Of a stretch of 64,000 bases of DNA, positions 9,503-20,455 are shown piece after piece. The notes beneath the pieces were generated by a model. It saw only the letters and a program-made list of their open reading frames with translations, ran no database searches and was not told the origin of the DNA. Both the position numbers and the translations under genes were made by a program. The first letter of the stretch is position 1. Each line of letters begins with the position of its first letter. The stretch lies in the NCBI GenBank assembly GCA_963970005.1, contig CAXAMN010029094.1, positions 47,376 to 111,375 of the forward strand. Reading direction: 5' to 3'. Origin of the DNA: Durusdinium trenchii. Lineage: Eukaryota > Sar > Dinophyceae > Suessiales > Symbiodiniaceae.

Positions 9503-10279
9503 GTCCTCATATATTAGTCTAATAAGTCCAAACAACTCCCAGTCTTTAAGGTCTAAGGTTTGAAATTATCGCTTTGGCAACACATCCAAGGTCTAAAGAC
9601 TTGTAGGCCTTCAAGATCTAAGGTTTGGCCAAACTCGGAAACAGACGAAATCACACATGTCAACCTTCTCCTTTGCCGTCCTTTGTCACACTCCCAGCGA
9701 CGACTTGGACGGACTTGTGAGGCCCAAAGTCCGCGCCAAGGCGGGGAAGGAGGTGGTTGGGGGGTGGGGAAGAACCTCCAAAGGGGTTTTGTATTCGTTT
9801 GTCACACAAGGAGTTTGAAGACCAGAACTCCAGGTTGCATATGAACCCCTTTGGAGTTCTGAGAACCAATACATATATATTTGACACAATATTCATATCC
9901 CCGAACCGGAATTTTAACATCTTCAAACTCCGGGAGATCCCGAGATCCCCGAAATCGGCGACCATGTCCCGAACCAAACTCAAGGGGGTCTCCCTGTTTG
10001 AGCTACACACAAATGTTCCTGGAGGGTCCAGCGGTACCTTCTGATTTCATCGGGATGGAATAAGATCGGCCCCTTTTCAACCCACACTGATCTTCAATTT
10101 TCCACACGTGAAGTGTCGACAATTTAATCACCATGTTTTCCATTTGGTACAGAGGGACATTCACATGTCTTCCTTCATCAGAGTCTCTCATTAAGAGCGG
10201 AGACCCTCAGAACTGGTAAGAACGATTAAAATAAGTCATCACATCTTCCACATGTTGCCCTTGAAGACATCTTCCACAG

Positions 10280-10384
10280 GTCGCTCTCAAACTAAGAATC
10301 ACTTCGAGCTTTGCGGTCGCACTCCGGAAACATCTCCACGACCGCAGTGTTTGTTGCTTGAGCCGAGAGTCACCACTGAAACGG
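10280..10384 (+). CDS. Candidate exon, 35 codons
   Basis: Acceptor GACATCTTCCACAG, donor AAACGG|GTCGCT, phase 0/0. Reads VALKLRITSSFAVALRKHLH and ends LSRESPLKR. A second frame is also open for the whole segment. Confidence 0.4.
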
Positions 10385-10696
10385 GTCGCTGGGCAGCCTC
10401 AAACTCAAGGACATTCCACGGCCACCATTCTCGAACAATGATACAGGTTGAACAGTAAGACCGGAGGTAGGAGCGCAAAGCCACTTGCTTGATCTTGCTT
10501 CTATAGAGGAAAGCTGAAATTTGCCTGCACATGGCATTTAATGCTTTTGTGGAGTAAAACTGAAGAACTTCCTCCCATGGGATGAACCCTCCTTCATATG
10601 TACACCAATATTATATTGCCACTTGAACACACGCTCAAGAGAAACCTTCCGATACAATGTACGACTCACAGACTCACTGATACCAAAAACCACCAG

Positions 10697-10824
10697 GCGG
10701 CCGGTCCGTTTGCCAAGACCAACATCTCACAAACCGACAATGCCAATGATGTGCAACGCATGAGCTGTGAAACACCAGCAACAACAAAAAGACAAGTCGA
10801 CTCTTGGTCAACGAACATGGACAG
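10697..10824 (+). CDS. Candidate exon, 42 codons
   Basis: Acceptor AAAACCACCAG and a strong donor ATGGACAG|GTAAAT. Only one frame is fully open: AAGPFAKTNISQTDNANDVQ to RQVDSWSTNMD, with AG carried out. That single open frame makes it one of the better single calls. Confidence 0.55.
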
Positions 10825-10890
10825 GTAAATATGCTTATGAAATCTTATGAACAAGTCCTCCTTCCTTGTTTGTTAGTCCCTCACCTTCAG

Positions 10891-10986
10891 AGATGCAAAG
10901 ATGAATCGCACACGCCGAACAATGCGGCGAGCCATCCATGCTGGTCGACGTGGGACTGCTTACGACAGTTTCTTCCTCACGTGTTG
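10891..10986 (+). CDS. Candidate exon downstream of a 66-nt intron
   Basis: Excellent acceptor (GTTAGTCCCTCACCTTCAG). Joined to the AG of the previous exon the first base makes Arg, and the frame reads DAKMNRTRRTMRRAIHAGRR. The alternative phase 0 frame, RCKDESHTPNNAASHP, continues to TAA at 11080. Suggested donor GTGTTG|GTCACC. Confidence 0.45.
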
Positions 10987-11235
10987 GTCACCCCGCGCAT
11001 GAGCGCTTGGGATGATGATGAGGAGGACTGCCATGACTCCGTGACCAGTGACCACCACCACATGGCGTACACCCCCCCCTAAGAGGTTTCCATTCCCGAT
11101 CTCCTGGCAATCATCATTGCAAATGGAGCTGTTTCCCTTTAAATTGCCTATTCAAAGGGAGGTACGTCGTAGGGTGGTTTGGTAGATCGTCGTAGGGAGG
11201 TACTCCGAGGACCTTTAGCTCCCAAACAGTCCCAG

Positions 11236-11313
11236 CCCGAGCCAACGTGGAGTTTAGCTCCCTTTCGGTTCCCCACCTTCGAACGTAGCCCGTTCGAACG
11301 GTCCAGTCTCCTG
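11236..11313 (+). CDS. Exon 1 of a ten-exon compatible run
   Basis: Acceptor CCAAACAGTCCCAG, donor CTCCTG|GTCGGT, phase 0/0, 26 codons: PEPTWSLAPFRFPTFERSPF then ERSSLL. First member found of a run whose phases agree through 14470. The start of the gene is not identified. Confidence 0.5.
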
Positions 11314-11567
11314 GTCGGTCGGTATCGGTTTTGGTATGACCATGTCCAGTTGGCAATGAAGTCAGCTCCTGACTTGTAGTACTTGTAGGGTATGAAAACA
11401 CGGTTGTGAGGGGAATCCAGGGTGTTTTCCTGTCGCTTTTGCATCCGAACCTTGGAATCCACGGATGAGAAGGTGGCACATGATGGTATGGTGACTGTTT
11501 CAGCCACACGGATGAGCTAGCAAGACCTAGCCTAGCCTAGTGACATTTTGTGTCCCCCTTTGTGCAG

Positions 11568-11594
11568 CTTGAACACCAGATGGCAAAGAATCCA
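11568..11594 (+). CDS. Exon 2 of the run, 9 codons
   Basis: Very clear acceptor (GTGTCCCCCTTTGTGCAG) and donor AATCCA|GTCGGT. Phase 0/0, reading LEHQMAKNP. Microexons of this size are plausible, but this boundary pair is less certain than its neighbours. Confidence 0.4.
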
Positions 11595-11698
11595 GTCGGT
11601 TTTGTTGGGCTGAACCAGTGAAGAGGGCACGGCTCATGAATCGCAGATTATCGCGTCCATGTCCTATGAGTGTGGGACAGCATTCTTTGGGTTGTCAG

Positions 11699-11739
11699 GG
11701 CATGTCTCTTCGAAGATCGTCTCCCACCGGAGACGATTC
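11699..11739 (+). CDS. Exon 3 of the run, 13 codons
   Basis: Acceptor TTCTTTGGGTTGTCAG, donor GATTC|GTAAGC. Reads GMSLRRSSPTGDD and carries TC out, which the next exon's G completes to Ser. Confidence 0.55.
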
Positions 11740-11869
11740 GTAAGCTCATGTATATGATGACAACCATTTGGGCCATGACTTACCATGTTCAATTTCTTTT
11801 TAATTTTGGGTCACATCCTACGCATCGTGGTAACAAAGGACCCTCCTTTTCTCCGGTGGACCCGTCCAG

Positions 11870-12025
11870 GACGAAGCCCTCATCGAGCGCCCAAAGCAGC
11901 GAGCCGCGCAGCCGCATCCGTCGCTCGAGCTGCTCCGCGGCGTGGTGGCTCCTCGGACCGGGGGACCGGGGGACCGGGAGGAGACGCATGCAGCGAGGGT
12001 GCCGAAGAGTGCAGAGTGCAGGGAG
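11870..12025 (+). CDS. Exon 4 of the run, Ser/Arg-rich
   Basis: Acceptor CTCCGGTGGACCCGTCCAG, donor GGGAG|GTCAAA. The incoming phase fixes the frame TKPSSSAQSSEPRSRIRRSS, followed by a Gly/Arg-rich stretch (GPGDRGTGRRRMQRG). Serine/arginine richness is seen directly; any RNA-binding role would be a guess. Phase 0 is open too (DEALIERPKQRAAQPHPSLE), which is why the run matters. Confidence 0.55.
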
Positions 12026-12149
12026 GTCAAACGAATCGTTTGAGTCCCACATGCCTCTTGGTCATTGAATTGTCATGACATGGAATGATATGGAGGTGGT
12101 GCTCGGTCCACTTTTTTTTTTGCACCTCGCTTCTTTTTCACTTGCCAAG

Positions 12150-12208
12150 CCGATGGCTGATGCAACCTGTTGGTCCTGTTGCTGCGATCGAAGCGAACAA
12201 ATCCGCAG
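12150..12208 (+). CDS. Exon 5 of the run, 19 codons
   Basis: Acceptor with a long T/C tract (CTTCTTTTTCACTTGCCAAG), donor TCCGCAG|GTTGTT. In the imposed phase it reads RWLMQPVGPVAAIEANKSA. Confidence 0.55.
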
Positions 12209-12649
12209 GTTGTTTGGGTGGCGGCCTGGCGGACTCAAACTAGCCAACACTTTAGCCGAAGATTTGTTGCATCTCAAAAGGGTGCTAGAATACCGTTTTG
12301 CCACAAGTTTTAGATAGTTTTAGCGCATTCCTGTGCCCAATGTTATGGGCTGAGGCTGAGGTGTTGACTGCCAGCCCTGAAAAGGATTGAAAAGGAATGT
12401 TGTGGAGGTTCGAACACCCAGCTATAAGAGCTGGTCTTGTATTCTCCGTTGCGCTAGTAGTCTTGGGTTGTGTGAGCGTCGTGCATGGCATACAACGTTC
12501 CAAGATTATTATCAAAGTATCCCATTCTCATAGAGTTACTATCAAACCGTCAGGTGCCCAGTTTGGTGCTGAAAACGAGGCCCGCCTCTACTACTCTCAG
12601 ATTACGGCCGGGCTGTACCTGGCCACCATGGTGCTCGCCTGAATCCCAG

Positions 12650-12697
12650 CTGCTGGAGGGTCTGGCCTTGGCACCCCGGGCAGTCCACTGATCCAAG
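12650..12697 (+). CDS. Exon 6 of the run, 15 codons
   Basis: Acceptor GCCTGAATCCCAG, donor ATCCAAG|GTCTTA. In phase it reads AGGSGLGTPGSPLIQ, glycine-rich and probably a flexible linker. Confidence 0.5.
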
Positions 12698-13046
12698 GTC
12701 TTACTTGAAGAATTCCAACCAAGTCTTTAAACTATCTATAGGGAAACCAACGTGCATTTGCTGGGGCTAGCTGGATTGTCCTACACACATGCAAAAATGA
12801 CGCTGATTGGGGTAGCTTCGTGACCTGGCAAGGCACAAGCCAGTGCCGGCAAGTGAGAAGTCCAATGACAAACACGACAAGTCCATGGCGCTCACCATGG
12901 CGCTCACCCGACCCATGGGATCTCACCGTGTTGGCGGTGTTGGCTTTGTGATTGATGAGACCTAGCATGCTCAGCATGCTGACGCGCACAAAGGTCATGA
13001 CATATATACCCATCGATACCTATCATTAATAAACTGAATTCTTGAG

Positions 13047-13117
13047 GTTGTCGACCATTTTTGCTGCGGAGTCTCTTGAGAAGGTCAAACATGAATTGCC
13101 ATCCGAAGTCAGAAGTT
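13047..13117 (+). CDS. Exon 7 of the run, 23 codons
   Basis: Ends at the best donor in the window, AAGTT|GTAAGT. The acceptor TTCTTGAG is weak. In phase it reads CRPFLLRSLLRRSNMNCHPK then SEV. An alternative frame, ending KVKHELPSEVRS, is also open. Confidence 0.45.
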
Positions 13118-13555
13118 GTAAGTTTACATGTTATGTTGGGATGTGCTTGGACACTTGAACACATGAAAACATGAACACCCAACGATGAGCCGACGAGACA
13201 TGACATACGTCAAGTAATTACATAAAGAAAATATGTCTGTTTGCGTGTTCAATCATACGGATCTAAGGGGAATGTTTAGACACAAAGGCATTCAACAGAA
13301 CACAACGAAAGTGTGATACACACACACACACACTGTGCGCACTGGTTCGTGGGTCTCAACAACGTGTGTCGCGCTTTGCTCCGCTGTAGCCGCCCAAAGC
13401 TGGGAACTCATCGAAGCATCACACGAAACACCAGAACCCCCACTCAGCACACACACCCAGCCCACAAGCCAAAACTGCGAACACCGGAGCTACAGGTCAA
13501 TGGAAATCGGACCAACAAAACAAATCAACCTCTTTGAGAGTTACACAATTTGTAG

Positions 13556-13661
13556 GGAGCGGCCGCCGTGGTGTTCTTGCCTGGCGCAACCTGTCACCCG
13601 TCAGATGGTGGCCTCTCCCGTCAGCCACATGGACGAAATCCGACCCCCGAACACCCCAAAG
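13556..13661 (+). CDS. Exon 8 of the run, 35 codons
   Basis: Acceptor CACAATTTGTAG, donor CCCAAAG|GTAGGC. Phase 0 from the preceding exon gives GAAVVFLPGATCHPSDGGLS, ending RNPTPEHPK, with one base carried out. Confidence 0.55.
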
Positions 13662-13895
13662 GTAGGCGCCGCCCTACGACACTTGGAAACAGCACAGGTT
13701 TGCAGGATTTCAAGTCTGGTACTGGTACTAGCATCTAATTTGCAGGCAAGCGCAACAAACCAAGTTAAGATGGAGGGCAATGGCCCCGTTGGTTGATTCC
13801 CGCATGTGTGCCAAGCTGTGGCGAGTCTGATCGGAGTGTTTTTTTTTTTTTCACTATGTGCTCTTGACTTTCGAGCTGTCCGTGGTCTGAGACCT

Positions 13896-14023
13896 AGGCC
13901 TCCAAGTACCTCAATATGACTTTAATATGACTATCCCTGTAGGCCTCCAAGTACCTTCTGAGAAGGTGGGACTGGGGTGGATTTGGAGGGTCCAAATACC
14001 TTCTGAGCAGGTACTTGGAGGTG
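13896..14023. repeat. Dispersed hairpin-bearing repeat
   Basis: AGGCCTCCAAGTACCT occurs at 13896 and 13941, and its inverse AGGTACTTGGAGG at 14010. The block TTTGGAGGGTCCAA then ACCTTCTGAG at 13983 recurs nearly unchanged at 44636. The core CCTTCTGAGAAGG is self-complementary. Confidence 0.75.
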
Positions 14024-14110
14024 TAGGGTATGTATGACTAGATGCACCGAGCACTTCTTTAAGCTTTGTTGACCCGTTTGAAGCAGTGGCGCCATTCGCA
14101 TCGCCCCCAG

Positions 14111-14211
14111 GCGGCACTGCTCTTGTGCATCACCTTGGGCATGGAAACCCCGCTGCGCGACGCGCCAAGAGCTTTGCTGTTTTTGGAGGCGGTGGCAGCC
14201 GATGGGGCCCG
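14111..14211 (+). CDS. Exon 9 of the run, 33 codons
   Basis: Acceptor CATTCGCATCGCCCCCAG, donor GCCCG|GTGTTT. The incoming G plus GC gives Gly; the frame then reads GTALVHHLGHGNPAARRAKS and ends GGGGSRWGP. Confidence 0.55.
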
Positions 14212-14390
14212 GTGTTTTAGGTTCGTTTAAAACTTAACTGTAGATGTTTAGAGAAGAGCGGATATGAGCGGATAATTTCCACACAAAGTTGACATGTTGA
14301 ACCATGTTGCGGTAAAGTTTTGATGATGGGTCTTTATCCTTAATGTTTTTGTGGGGCAATGGGTGGGTCCTACATGTAGGGCCTCTGTAG

Positions 14391-14470
14391 GACGTTTGGT
14401 TCGATGCCAATTTCTCGCTTCTTGGGAGCAGCACCGCCCAACGACCCAGAAGGCCGTTTCGGTCGACCTG
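14391..14470 (+). CDS. Exon 10 of the run, 26 codons
   Basis: Acceptor TAGGGCCTCTGTAG, suggested donor GACCTG|GTGGTT. Phase 0 reads DVWFDANFSLLGSSTAQRPR and then RPFRST. I could not extend the run further with confidence. Confidence 0.45.
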
Positions 14471-15102
14471 GTGGTTTCGTTCGACCTGACCGCGGTGTAT
14501 CCCGCGGTGTGCAGGGCATCATCACCTTGTCCTTGGTGGTGGAGGTGATTCTCCGTGCCATCGTACAAGGCTGTCCGATGCGCCCCCTGCCAGACGCGAG
14601 AGACCGGCGCGGGGTGGGTCACGCGTGGGACTTGGGGGTTAAGGGATGTGACAAGTCTCGTTGCACGGGCCTCACTTTTCAATTTATTGGCAATTTGTGT
14701 GACTGGCAACAGATGAGCACTACATGGCACTACTTGATTTACATCCTCCAGAAAATGCTTGATCTACAAATTTACAACCCCCAGCAAAAACTTCATGTCA
14801 TTTCCGGACACTCTGAGAACACACCGCGACTGCGCGAGTTGGACCATAACTTTCACGGTCAGAGTCAGTTCCCAGAACCTTTGGAGGCCGAAACTACTTG
14901 AAGTCTTGGCCAGAACCTCAGAAGGGCCGTTCTGTTTCGTGACCTTCCGTAAGGAAGACCTTCCAAAATGAAAGCGAAGGAAAAGGATCAGCCATTTTGA
15001 GCCGCTTACGCTTCAATTTCCGTGGAACTGCAGAGGTCAGCGTCTAAGTTGCTAGTACTATGTATCGACCACTTCTGATATCTTCTGATGGGGCTTTCAC
15101 AG

Positions 15103-15134
15103 GAAAGTCGTTGACGCAGGACCTGGCACATTGG
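15103..15134 (+). CDS. Candidate short exon
   Basis: Acceptor GATGGGGCTTTCACAG and donor CATTGG|GTGAAC enclose 32 nt, read as KVVDAGPGTL or KSLTQDLAHW depending on phase. Confidence 0.3.
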
Positions 15135-16035
15135 GTGAACTCAGCGCGTGTTGAAATGATGATCAATAGTGCCTTAAAAATGGATTGAAACACATATATG
15201 TCATATAATACAAAGGGATGGTCGAATCTTGGCCGTTGGATGCACTTCGGGGCGCACGAAGCAAATCATATCCAAAGAAATTGGCTGGATTGGGATTTGT
15301 CATCGACGAGTAATCCGGCCTTTGGCCTTTCGTCACATGGTCAATGCTGACTCCCATCAAAACCTGGAGCCCCAACATGTAAGGATTTTCCGGGTTTGAC
15401 CCACAGTGAACTGAGTGTGTCTAGAATAGGAAGACCTCCCAATTCGACCATTTTGACCCCCTTGGAAGAAGGAAAATAGACTTGTCTACCTGGGCCAGGG
15501 TGTCTCCCTATTTAAAAAAACAGATCCAACTCATCCTCAAAACAAATGAGAACTATAGACTCTAGACCAGCGGACTCCCCAGCTTACCTTTTTTGAGCAT
15601 GTGGCCATGACTCCAATAAGAGCTTATAGTTATCAACATGTATCATCATGTATCAACCTGTCATCCAGAGGCAAGAGAAAGAGAAACACTTGGACCTCCA
15701 TACCTACTGGATCCCTGGTGTTTACCTCAGCTTCATGAGCATTGATTCCACCAACCATGGTTCACCTGCTGGATCTTTGCCATTTTTTGGCTGCCTTCAT
15801 TTTTTCCCAAAACCAATCTATTTCTTCTCCTGCCTTCGACTTCTCCGCCGTCGTTTCTTTAGTGTTGTTTCAAATTTCTATATTGCTGTGATTTGCTGTG
15901 ATTTCTATTTTATGATATGGTTTTTTCATGGTTTTTCTGCTTTAAACGTGTGATTTTACAATGTTCAATACTATTCTATATATATATGTTGTTTTTGTTT
16001 ACTCTATTTTTGTTTTATTGTTTGTTTTTTTGCAG

Positions 16036-16152
16036 CCTCAGGGAGCGTCCGGGAGCGTCGTTCAGGTGGAACGCGGTGGATGGCAGCCTTGCCGTGCTCA
16101 GCTCCGGTGCGCGGCAGAGATCGAAGACGTTCACTTGTTGAACAAATCAGAG
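16036..16152 (+). CDS. Candidate exon, 39 codons
   Basis: Textbook boundaries: a T-rich tract ending TTTTTTTGCAG and donor TCAGAG|GTAAAT. Phase 0/0 reads PQGASGSVVQVERGGWQPCR and ends EIEDVHLLNKSE. The next two candidates also start and end in phase 0. Confidence 0.6.
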
Positions 16153-16456
16153 GTAAATCGAGGAAGACGGATGAAAGTATGGTATTTGATTGTTTTGGCA
16201 TACTTGACTTAGGATATCACTTAGGATCTTGCTTTCGGAAGATGTTTCGAGGCCATGTGCTTGTTTATTTGTTTTGGCTTGGGATCCAAACTACATCGAG
16301 ATAAACCAAGCATCACCAGACCATGGTTACATGGTTGAAACATTCCCGGTTTTCTTTTGTTTTGAGATGCTCACTGCTCACTGGGGTATGCTTGGGGATC
16401 TTGGTGTGTGTGGTTTTGACATGTTTTGACCCACATCCGTACGTCCATTTGTGCAG

Positions 16457-16498
16457 AGAATTCATTCGGTCCGTTTGCAGTGGATCTCAGACATCAAG
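16457..16498 (+). CDS. Candidate exon with GA donor
   Basis: Acceptor GTCCATTTGTGCAG; 14 codons RIHSVRLQWISDIK; donor AAG|GAGTTG, a GA-type 5' splice site. Without splicing the frame runs on into AT-rich sequence. Confidence 0.45.
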
Positions 16499-16623
16499 GA
16501 GTTGAACATGCCCTGGCAAGCTATATATGGCATATTTTCCTACATTTCCATTGGGATGGTTTCAGGGGTCCATATAGTAGGTAAATACACATTACTATTT
16601 ATAAATATTCAAGTATTCCACAG

Positions 16624-16692
16624 ATGGAGTCTTTGGGATCCAACCAGCTCACTCACCTGCAACGCCTGGACAAAACCTTGTCGGAGCACAAG
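16624..16692 (+). CDS. Candidate exon with GA donor
   Basis: Acceptor AAGTATTCCACAG; 23 codons in phase 0/0, MESLGSNQLTHLQRLDKTLS then EHK; donor AAG|GACACC. The AAG|GA context matches the exon before. Confidence 0.5.
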
Positions 16693-16816
16693 GACACCAA
16701 CTGCAAATCAATCAATGATGAACCATTTGCATCTTTAGACTGTTGGTTGCATGACACCAAAACCAAAAGCCAACAATCGCTGGTAAAAAAAATCGTTCTA
16801 AAAAACCAGACTGCAG

Positions 16817-16854
16817 AGGATCGAACCCGACACGAAAGCACGGTCGTTTGCCAG
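16817..16854 (+). CDS. Candidate short exon
   Basis: AACCAGACTGCAG acceptor and TTGCCAG|GTCTTT donor. Phase 0 continues the run: RIEPDTKARSFA, with AG carried out. Confidence 0.4.
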
Positions 16855-17903
16855 GTCTTTTCTTCTTTGCAGCCACATGCTCAGTTTACATGTTCTTTAT
16901 TTTTGTTGACCATGTCAACGTTATGAGAGGACATGATCATGCGAGATGTGGGAGTCGGCGAAGCGGGGTCTTGGGCTTTTTCGCGGCGGTGCGTATGCGC
17001 CCAGACACCCAGACACTCCATGATACTGGAATCTTTACCTGCAGCCTGGGACTTATATTATACCCAAACACTCACTGGAATCTTTGGGGTGGATTCAGTG
17101 ATTCAGAGGGAAAAAATGCCATAGATTAGTGTTTGGGCGCATCACCCGGTGGCATCGTATGGGGTTGCATGGCTCCGACACGAAGCTGGGCCACGTCAGA
17201 GGCCCCAAGGGCTGCCGGAGAGGCGCAGAAGGAGGATGTCGAGCTCAGTCAGCTCGGGGGCACGGGTCGAAAGAGTCAGTCGGTGAACCGATGCTCGGAT
17301 GCTTCTTGGATGCTTGATTCATGGGTTGACGGTTGACGGTTCAGTTGAGTTCATGGTGTTTTTGATCAGGCTCATGGTTCTTTTGATTCCTCGGCTGACG
17401 TTGTTTAATGGTGTTTCACGAGCTCACCCGGTGGGTGCCGAGCTCAGCCCGTGCTCTCTGAGTCATTACACCTTTGGAAGATGAGCTGACCTGAAGACAT
17501 CTGAAATCCACAGGTTTTTGGGAAGCTTTAACATGCCACGAGCGCTCGGCGCTCCATGTGAAGGAGGTTCCATGTGAATCTTCCTGGACTTAACATGGAA
17601 GTGGATGGCACCAGCAAATTTGGAGAGGATGTCAGGGTCATCCAAGGGGCCAATGCTATCCACTTCCATGATTCTTCCAGGGACTGTAGCCATCCACGCC
17701 AGCAGGTCATGTGGCCAGGGCAGCCATTGACAATTCGGATTTAGTACAGAGAGTATCACTCAGACGCTCCATGTAATGCCCTTGTTACTAGTAGCTTCTA
17801 GCTACTAATATAATTTACCGACATTGGGGTTGTTATAATAGTCCATGCATAGAATAGGTATGATTCCATACATGGAGTGTTTGCTTCATGGAGTTTGCCA
17901 CAG

Positions 17904-18142
17904 GTTCCTACCCTCTCAGGTAGCGCTGGGGTGTTTCGTTTGAGCCCGTCACGCACCATTCCCAGGTCACTGGTCATGGCGCGCGTGATCTTTCAGTTCG
18001 TGCGGGTCTTGCGAATCGTACGGGGCCCCGGGCTGCGGGGAAGAACAAGACTTGTGGAGCATTTCTCCCGTTGCGTTCGCCGAAAAGTGGATGCCAAGAT
18101 GTGCCAAGAGTGGAGTGAAACTCCTGATACCGAGCCTTGCAG
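17904..18142 (+). CDS. Candidate long exon, 79 codons
   Basis: Acceptor GGAGTTTGCCACAG and donor TTGCAG|GTAGTA bound 239 nt open in one frame: VPTLSGSAGVFRLSPSRTIP, then FVRVLRIVRGPGLRGRTRLV and CVRRKVDAKMCQEWSE. The middle is strongly basic with hydrophobic spacing, which recalls a voltage-sensor S4 helix only superficially. A second, internal acceptor (GATCTTTCAG, 17996) could start a shorter exon. Confidence 0.5.
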
Positions 18143-18627
18143 GTAGTAATGAGAATGTATTATAATGATCAGGTTCTTGGGCAGTGCGGTGCTGGAATGT
18201 TCACGAACTTCATTTTGGTCGAGATCCCTTATAATATAAGATGTTGGCATGTTGCTGGAGGCCAGAATCAGGCATGCCCCAAGCAGCTCCTAGCCAACGC
18301 AAAAGGAGTCAGGGTTGTTTCTTATATGCACATCCAGCCACTACGTTATCCCAAACAATCCATGGTCCATGTGAAGATTTCTTTGACCACCTCAATGGTT
18401 CCCCCGGCCCCGGAAATAAAGAATCGTCCGCGAGCCGAAACTTGGAGACCTGTAGTGTTTGGGCTCAGCAGATGATATATATATATATACCTTGACCTTC
18501 TTTCGGGGTGTCCAATGGAGGTCCCTTAGTGGTGTAGGGGCTTCCATTGGTGACCCCTTTGAAGGTGCCGGTATATCAGACTGAGTCCATCTGAGTCCCA
18601 TGGAGTTTTTGGGGTATCTTGAAGGAC

Positions 18628-18723
18628 CGCTTCTGGTCGACCAAAAGAGGCTTCCGGGATCCAAGGCCTCCCTTGCCCGGCGCGCCAGCACCGCGCGCGG
18701 GCCCGACGTGTCCTTCGCCAACG
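18628..18723. other. GC-rich open segment, strand unclear
   Basis: The plus strand reads LPGSKASLARRASTARGPDV; the minus strand reads TLAKDTSGPRAVLARRAREA between CATTTCAG and GCG|GTCCTT. I could not choose between them, though splice-flanked segments elsewhere favour plus. Confidence 0.3.
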
Positions 18724-19104
18724 TGACTGAAATGCTGATCGGATGCAGTGGCCAACGGGGGTGGAGTGGCAGATGGTGGCAGCGCACGACGCAGCTTTTA
18801 GAAGGTTTGATCATGCCGACTGGCCTCTTTTGGAGTTCCTTCCTGGATACGTGGGATAGAGGGATACTGGCCTCTAAGTGTCTCAGGAGGTGCATGCACA
18901 CCTCTTAAGAGGGAAGCCAAAGAAATATTTGCTGGGTGGCTCGGAGGCTCAGCACTTGAGGTTTTAAGCCGGATCAGGCCATTGCAGCAAAGCTCACGGT
19001 AAACAGAACCGAACAGAACTGAGACATTGCGGGCGTCAAATGATGTTTAATCCAAGCGCAGCGCAATTCCAGAAACTATTGGCATCTATTGGCCTTTCGT
19101 TCAG

Positions 19105-19227
19105 GTCCGCGACTCGATTGGTATGCCATTCCGCCCGACCTCAGTTGCCTCCAATCTGTCATCCCACTGTGGACCATCCCAGAAATTTCACAGTTTCACT
19201 GAACAACAAAAGCTTGCAGAAACTTAG
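19105..19227 (+). CDS. Candidate terminal exon
   Basis: After TTGGCCTTTCGTTCAG, phase 0 reads VRDSIGMPFRPTSVASNLSS and ends TEQQKLAET before TAG. An early exit at ATTG|GTATGC is possible. Confidence 0.4.
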   Translation, partial: VRDSIGMPFRPTSVASNLSSHCGPSQKFHSFTEQQKLAET

Positions 19228-19839
19228 GATTAGTCATAAGGTGCCTGATCTTGGAATCCATACCCAGATTAGATCAGATTAGCCAATTACCCACAATCCA
19301 ACACTGGATGCAGTCCAACAAATTATCCCAAGGTTTGTTGGCGCTTTAGATGTCACATCCTTGCAGCTGCCTCAATGTTCTTGTCTTGGTATGAGGTTGT
19401 TAAGTGCTTTCTCGCATACCCAACTGTCTGATGGAGCCAACTGCAAGCCAGTCCAAAGCTTCAAATACATTAAAAAACCCATGTTATTAGTTAAGGGTTT
19501 TTGAAGTCAACACTTCTCTTAGGTATTCCTTTTTTGGGGCGGGGGTTATTAAGTCCGTGTTATTATTATCCAGTCAAAACTCAAAACTTCTATTAGATTA
19601 GGTTCATAGTCCTAAGTAGAGCCCCCCGGTATACAGTACCTGTTACCATGTAACGAGGGGTCGGAAGAGGGAAACGACACGAAGACCGATTCCTGTTACC
19701 ACCAAATGGCTATGCGTCCAAAGCCGCCTGGTTGACCACCAAACATGAACAGAATCAACATCAAAAGATGAAGCTACAGACGTTACCAGGCTTTGGGGCT
19801 CCAGGTTGTTCACCCCTAGCAACCTACCAACCTACCAAG

Positions 19840-19935
19840 CCGTTTGGCTTTTCTTTCATTTGTCCTGCTCCGGGCCCTTCCGGCCGATTCCGCGGTGACG
19901 CTCCGCCCACGCGGACGCGGCCGGTGCGGACGGAG
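19840..19935 (+). CDS. Candidate exon, Pro/Arg-rich
   Basis: Acceptor CCAACCTACCAAG, donor CGGAG|GTTGGA, phase 0/0, 32 codons: PFGFSFICPAPGPSGRFRGD then PPTRTRPVRTE. Downstream, frames to 20100 remain open. Confidence 0.45.
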
Positions 19936-20311
19936 GTTGGAATTTACCGACCTGGAGGACTTCGACTTTACGCTCCTCAAGCAGGAGACGGACGTCTTTA
20001 CGCCCAGACCATCCATGGGAATTCGGCCCTTCAGACCGGGTGCTTCTCTAGGTCTTGGTCGCTTCCCAAAGCAGCCACAGTTTTTATTCAAACGAATGTA
20101 GAAACAACTTCCTGAGCGCCGGACGAGTGGATCCTTTGTCTCAACTCGCCGGCCAGTCGTCTGTGCTCAAGATGACATGAACTTCTCACATGAGTCACAC
20201 GGCACTTTGCATGGTTCCACGGCAGATTGTCCAAGGCAGCCACCATGCAAGAAAGGGTCCATAAGGGACGTGACAACTGCGCCCACAAGTTCGACACTTC
20301 TTTTCCTCTAG

Positions 20312-20400
20312 GTATGGAGCTCGACGAAGCAAAGGCAATGCTTTGCCTTTTGCACCGCGCGCGCCGGCTGATGAGTTCGCTGCTTTCCGCTGCTGGCTGA
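20312..20400 (+). CDS. Candidate terminal exon
   Basis: Very strong acceptor (GACACTTCTTTTCCTCTAG). The frame MELDEAKAMLCLLHRARRLM ends SSLLSAAG and TGA; it looks like an amphipathic, basic helix. Confidence 0.5.
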
Positions 20401-20455
20401 AGGAGCCCTCCACCGTTTTGCTCTCTCCATTCTCCCCTCTCCTCCCTACTCTTCG

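Noticed and set aside
12397-12475. tRNA-like or tRNA-derived SINE sequence on the minus strand
   Set aside because: An A-box-like TAGCGCAACGG, a CCAGC/GCTGG stem with a 7-nt loop and a TTCGAAC loop are present, but the T stem and variable loop are missing about seven bases and U33 is absent. It cannot fold as a tRNA.
14987-15002. AGCCATTTTG as another spliced-leader relic
   Set aside because: Only a ten-base match with the following bases wrong (AGCC for GCTC), and no gene or duplication starts there.
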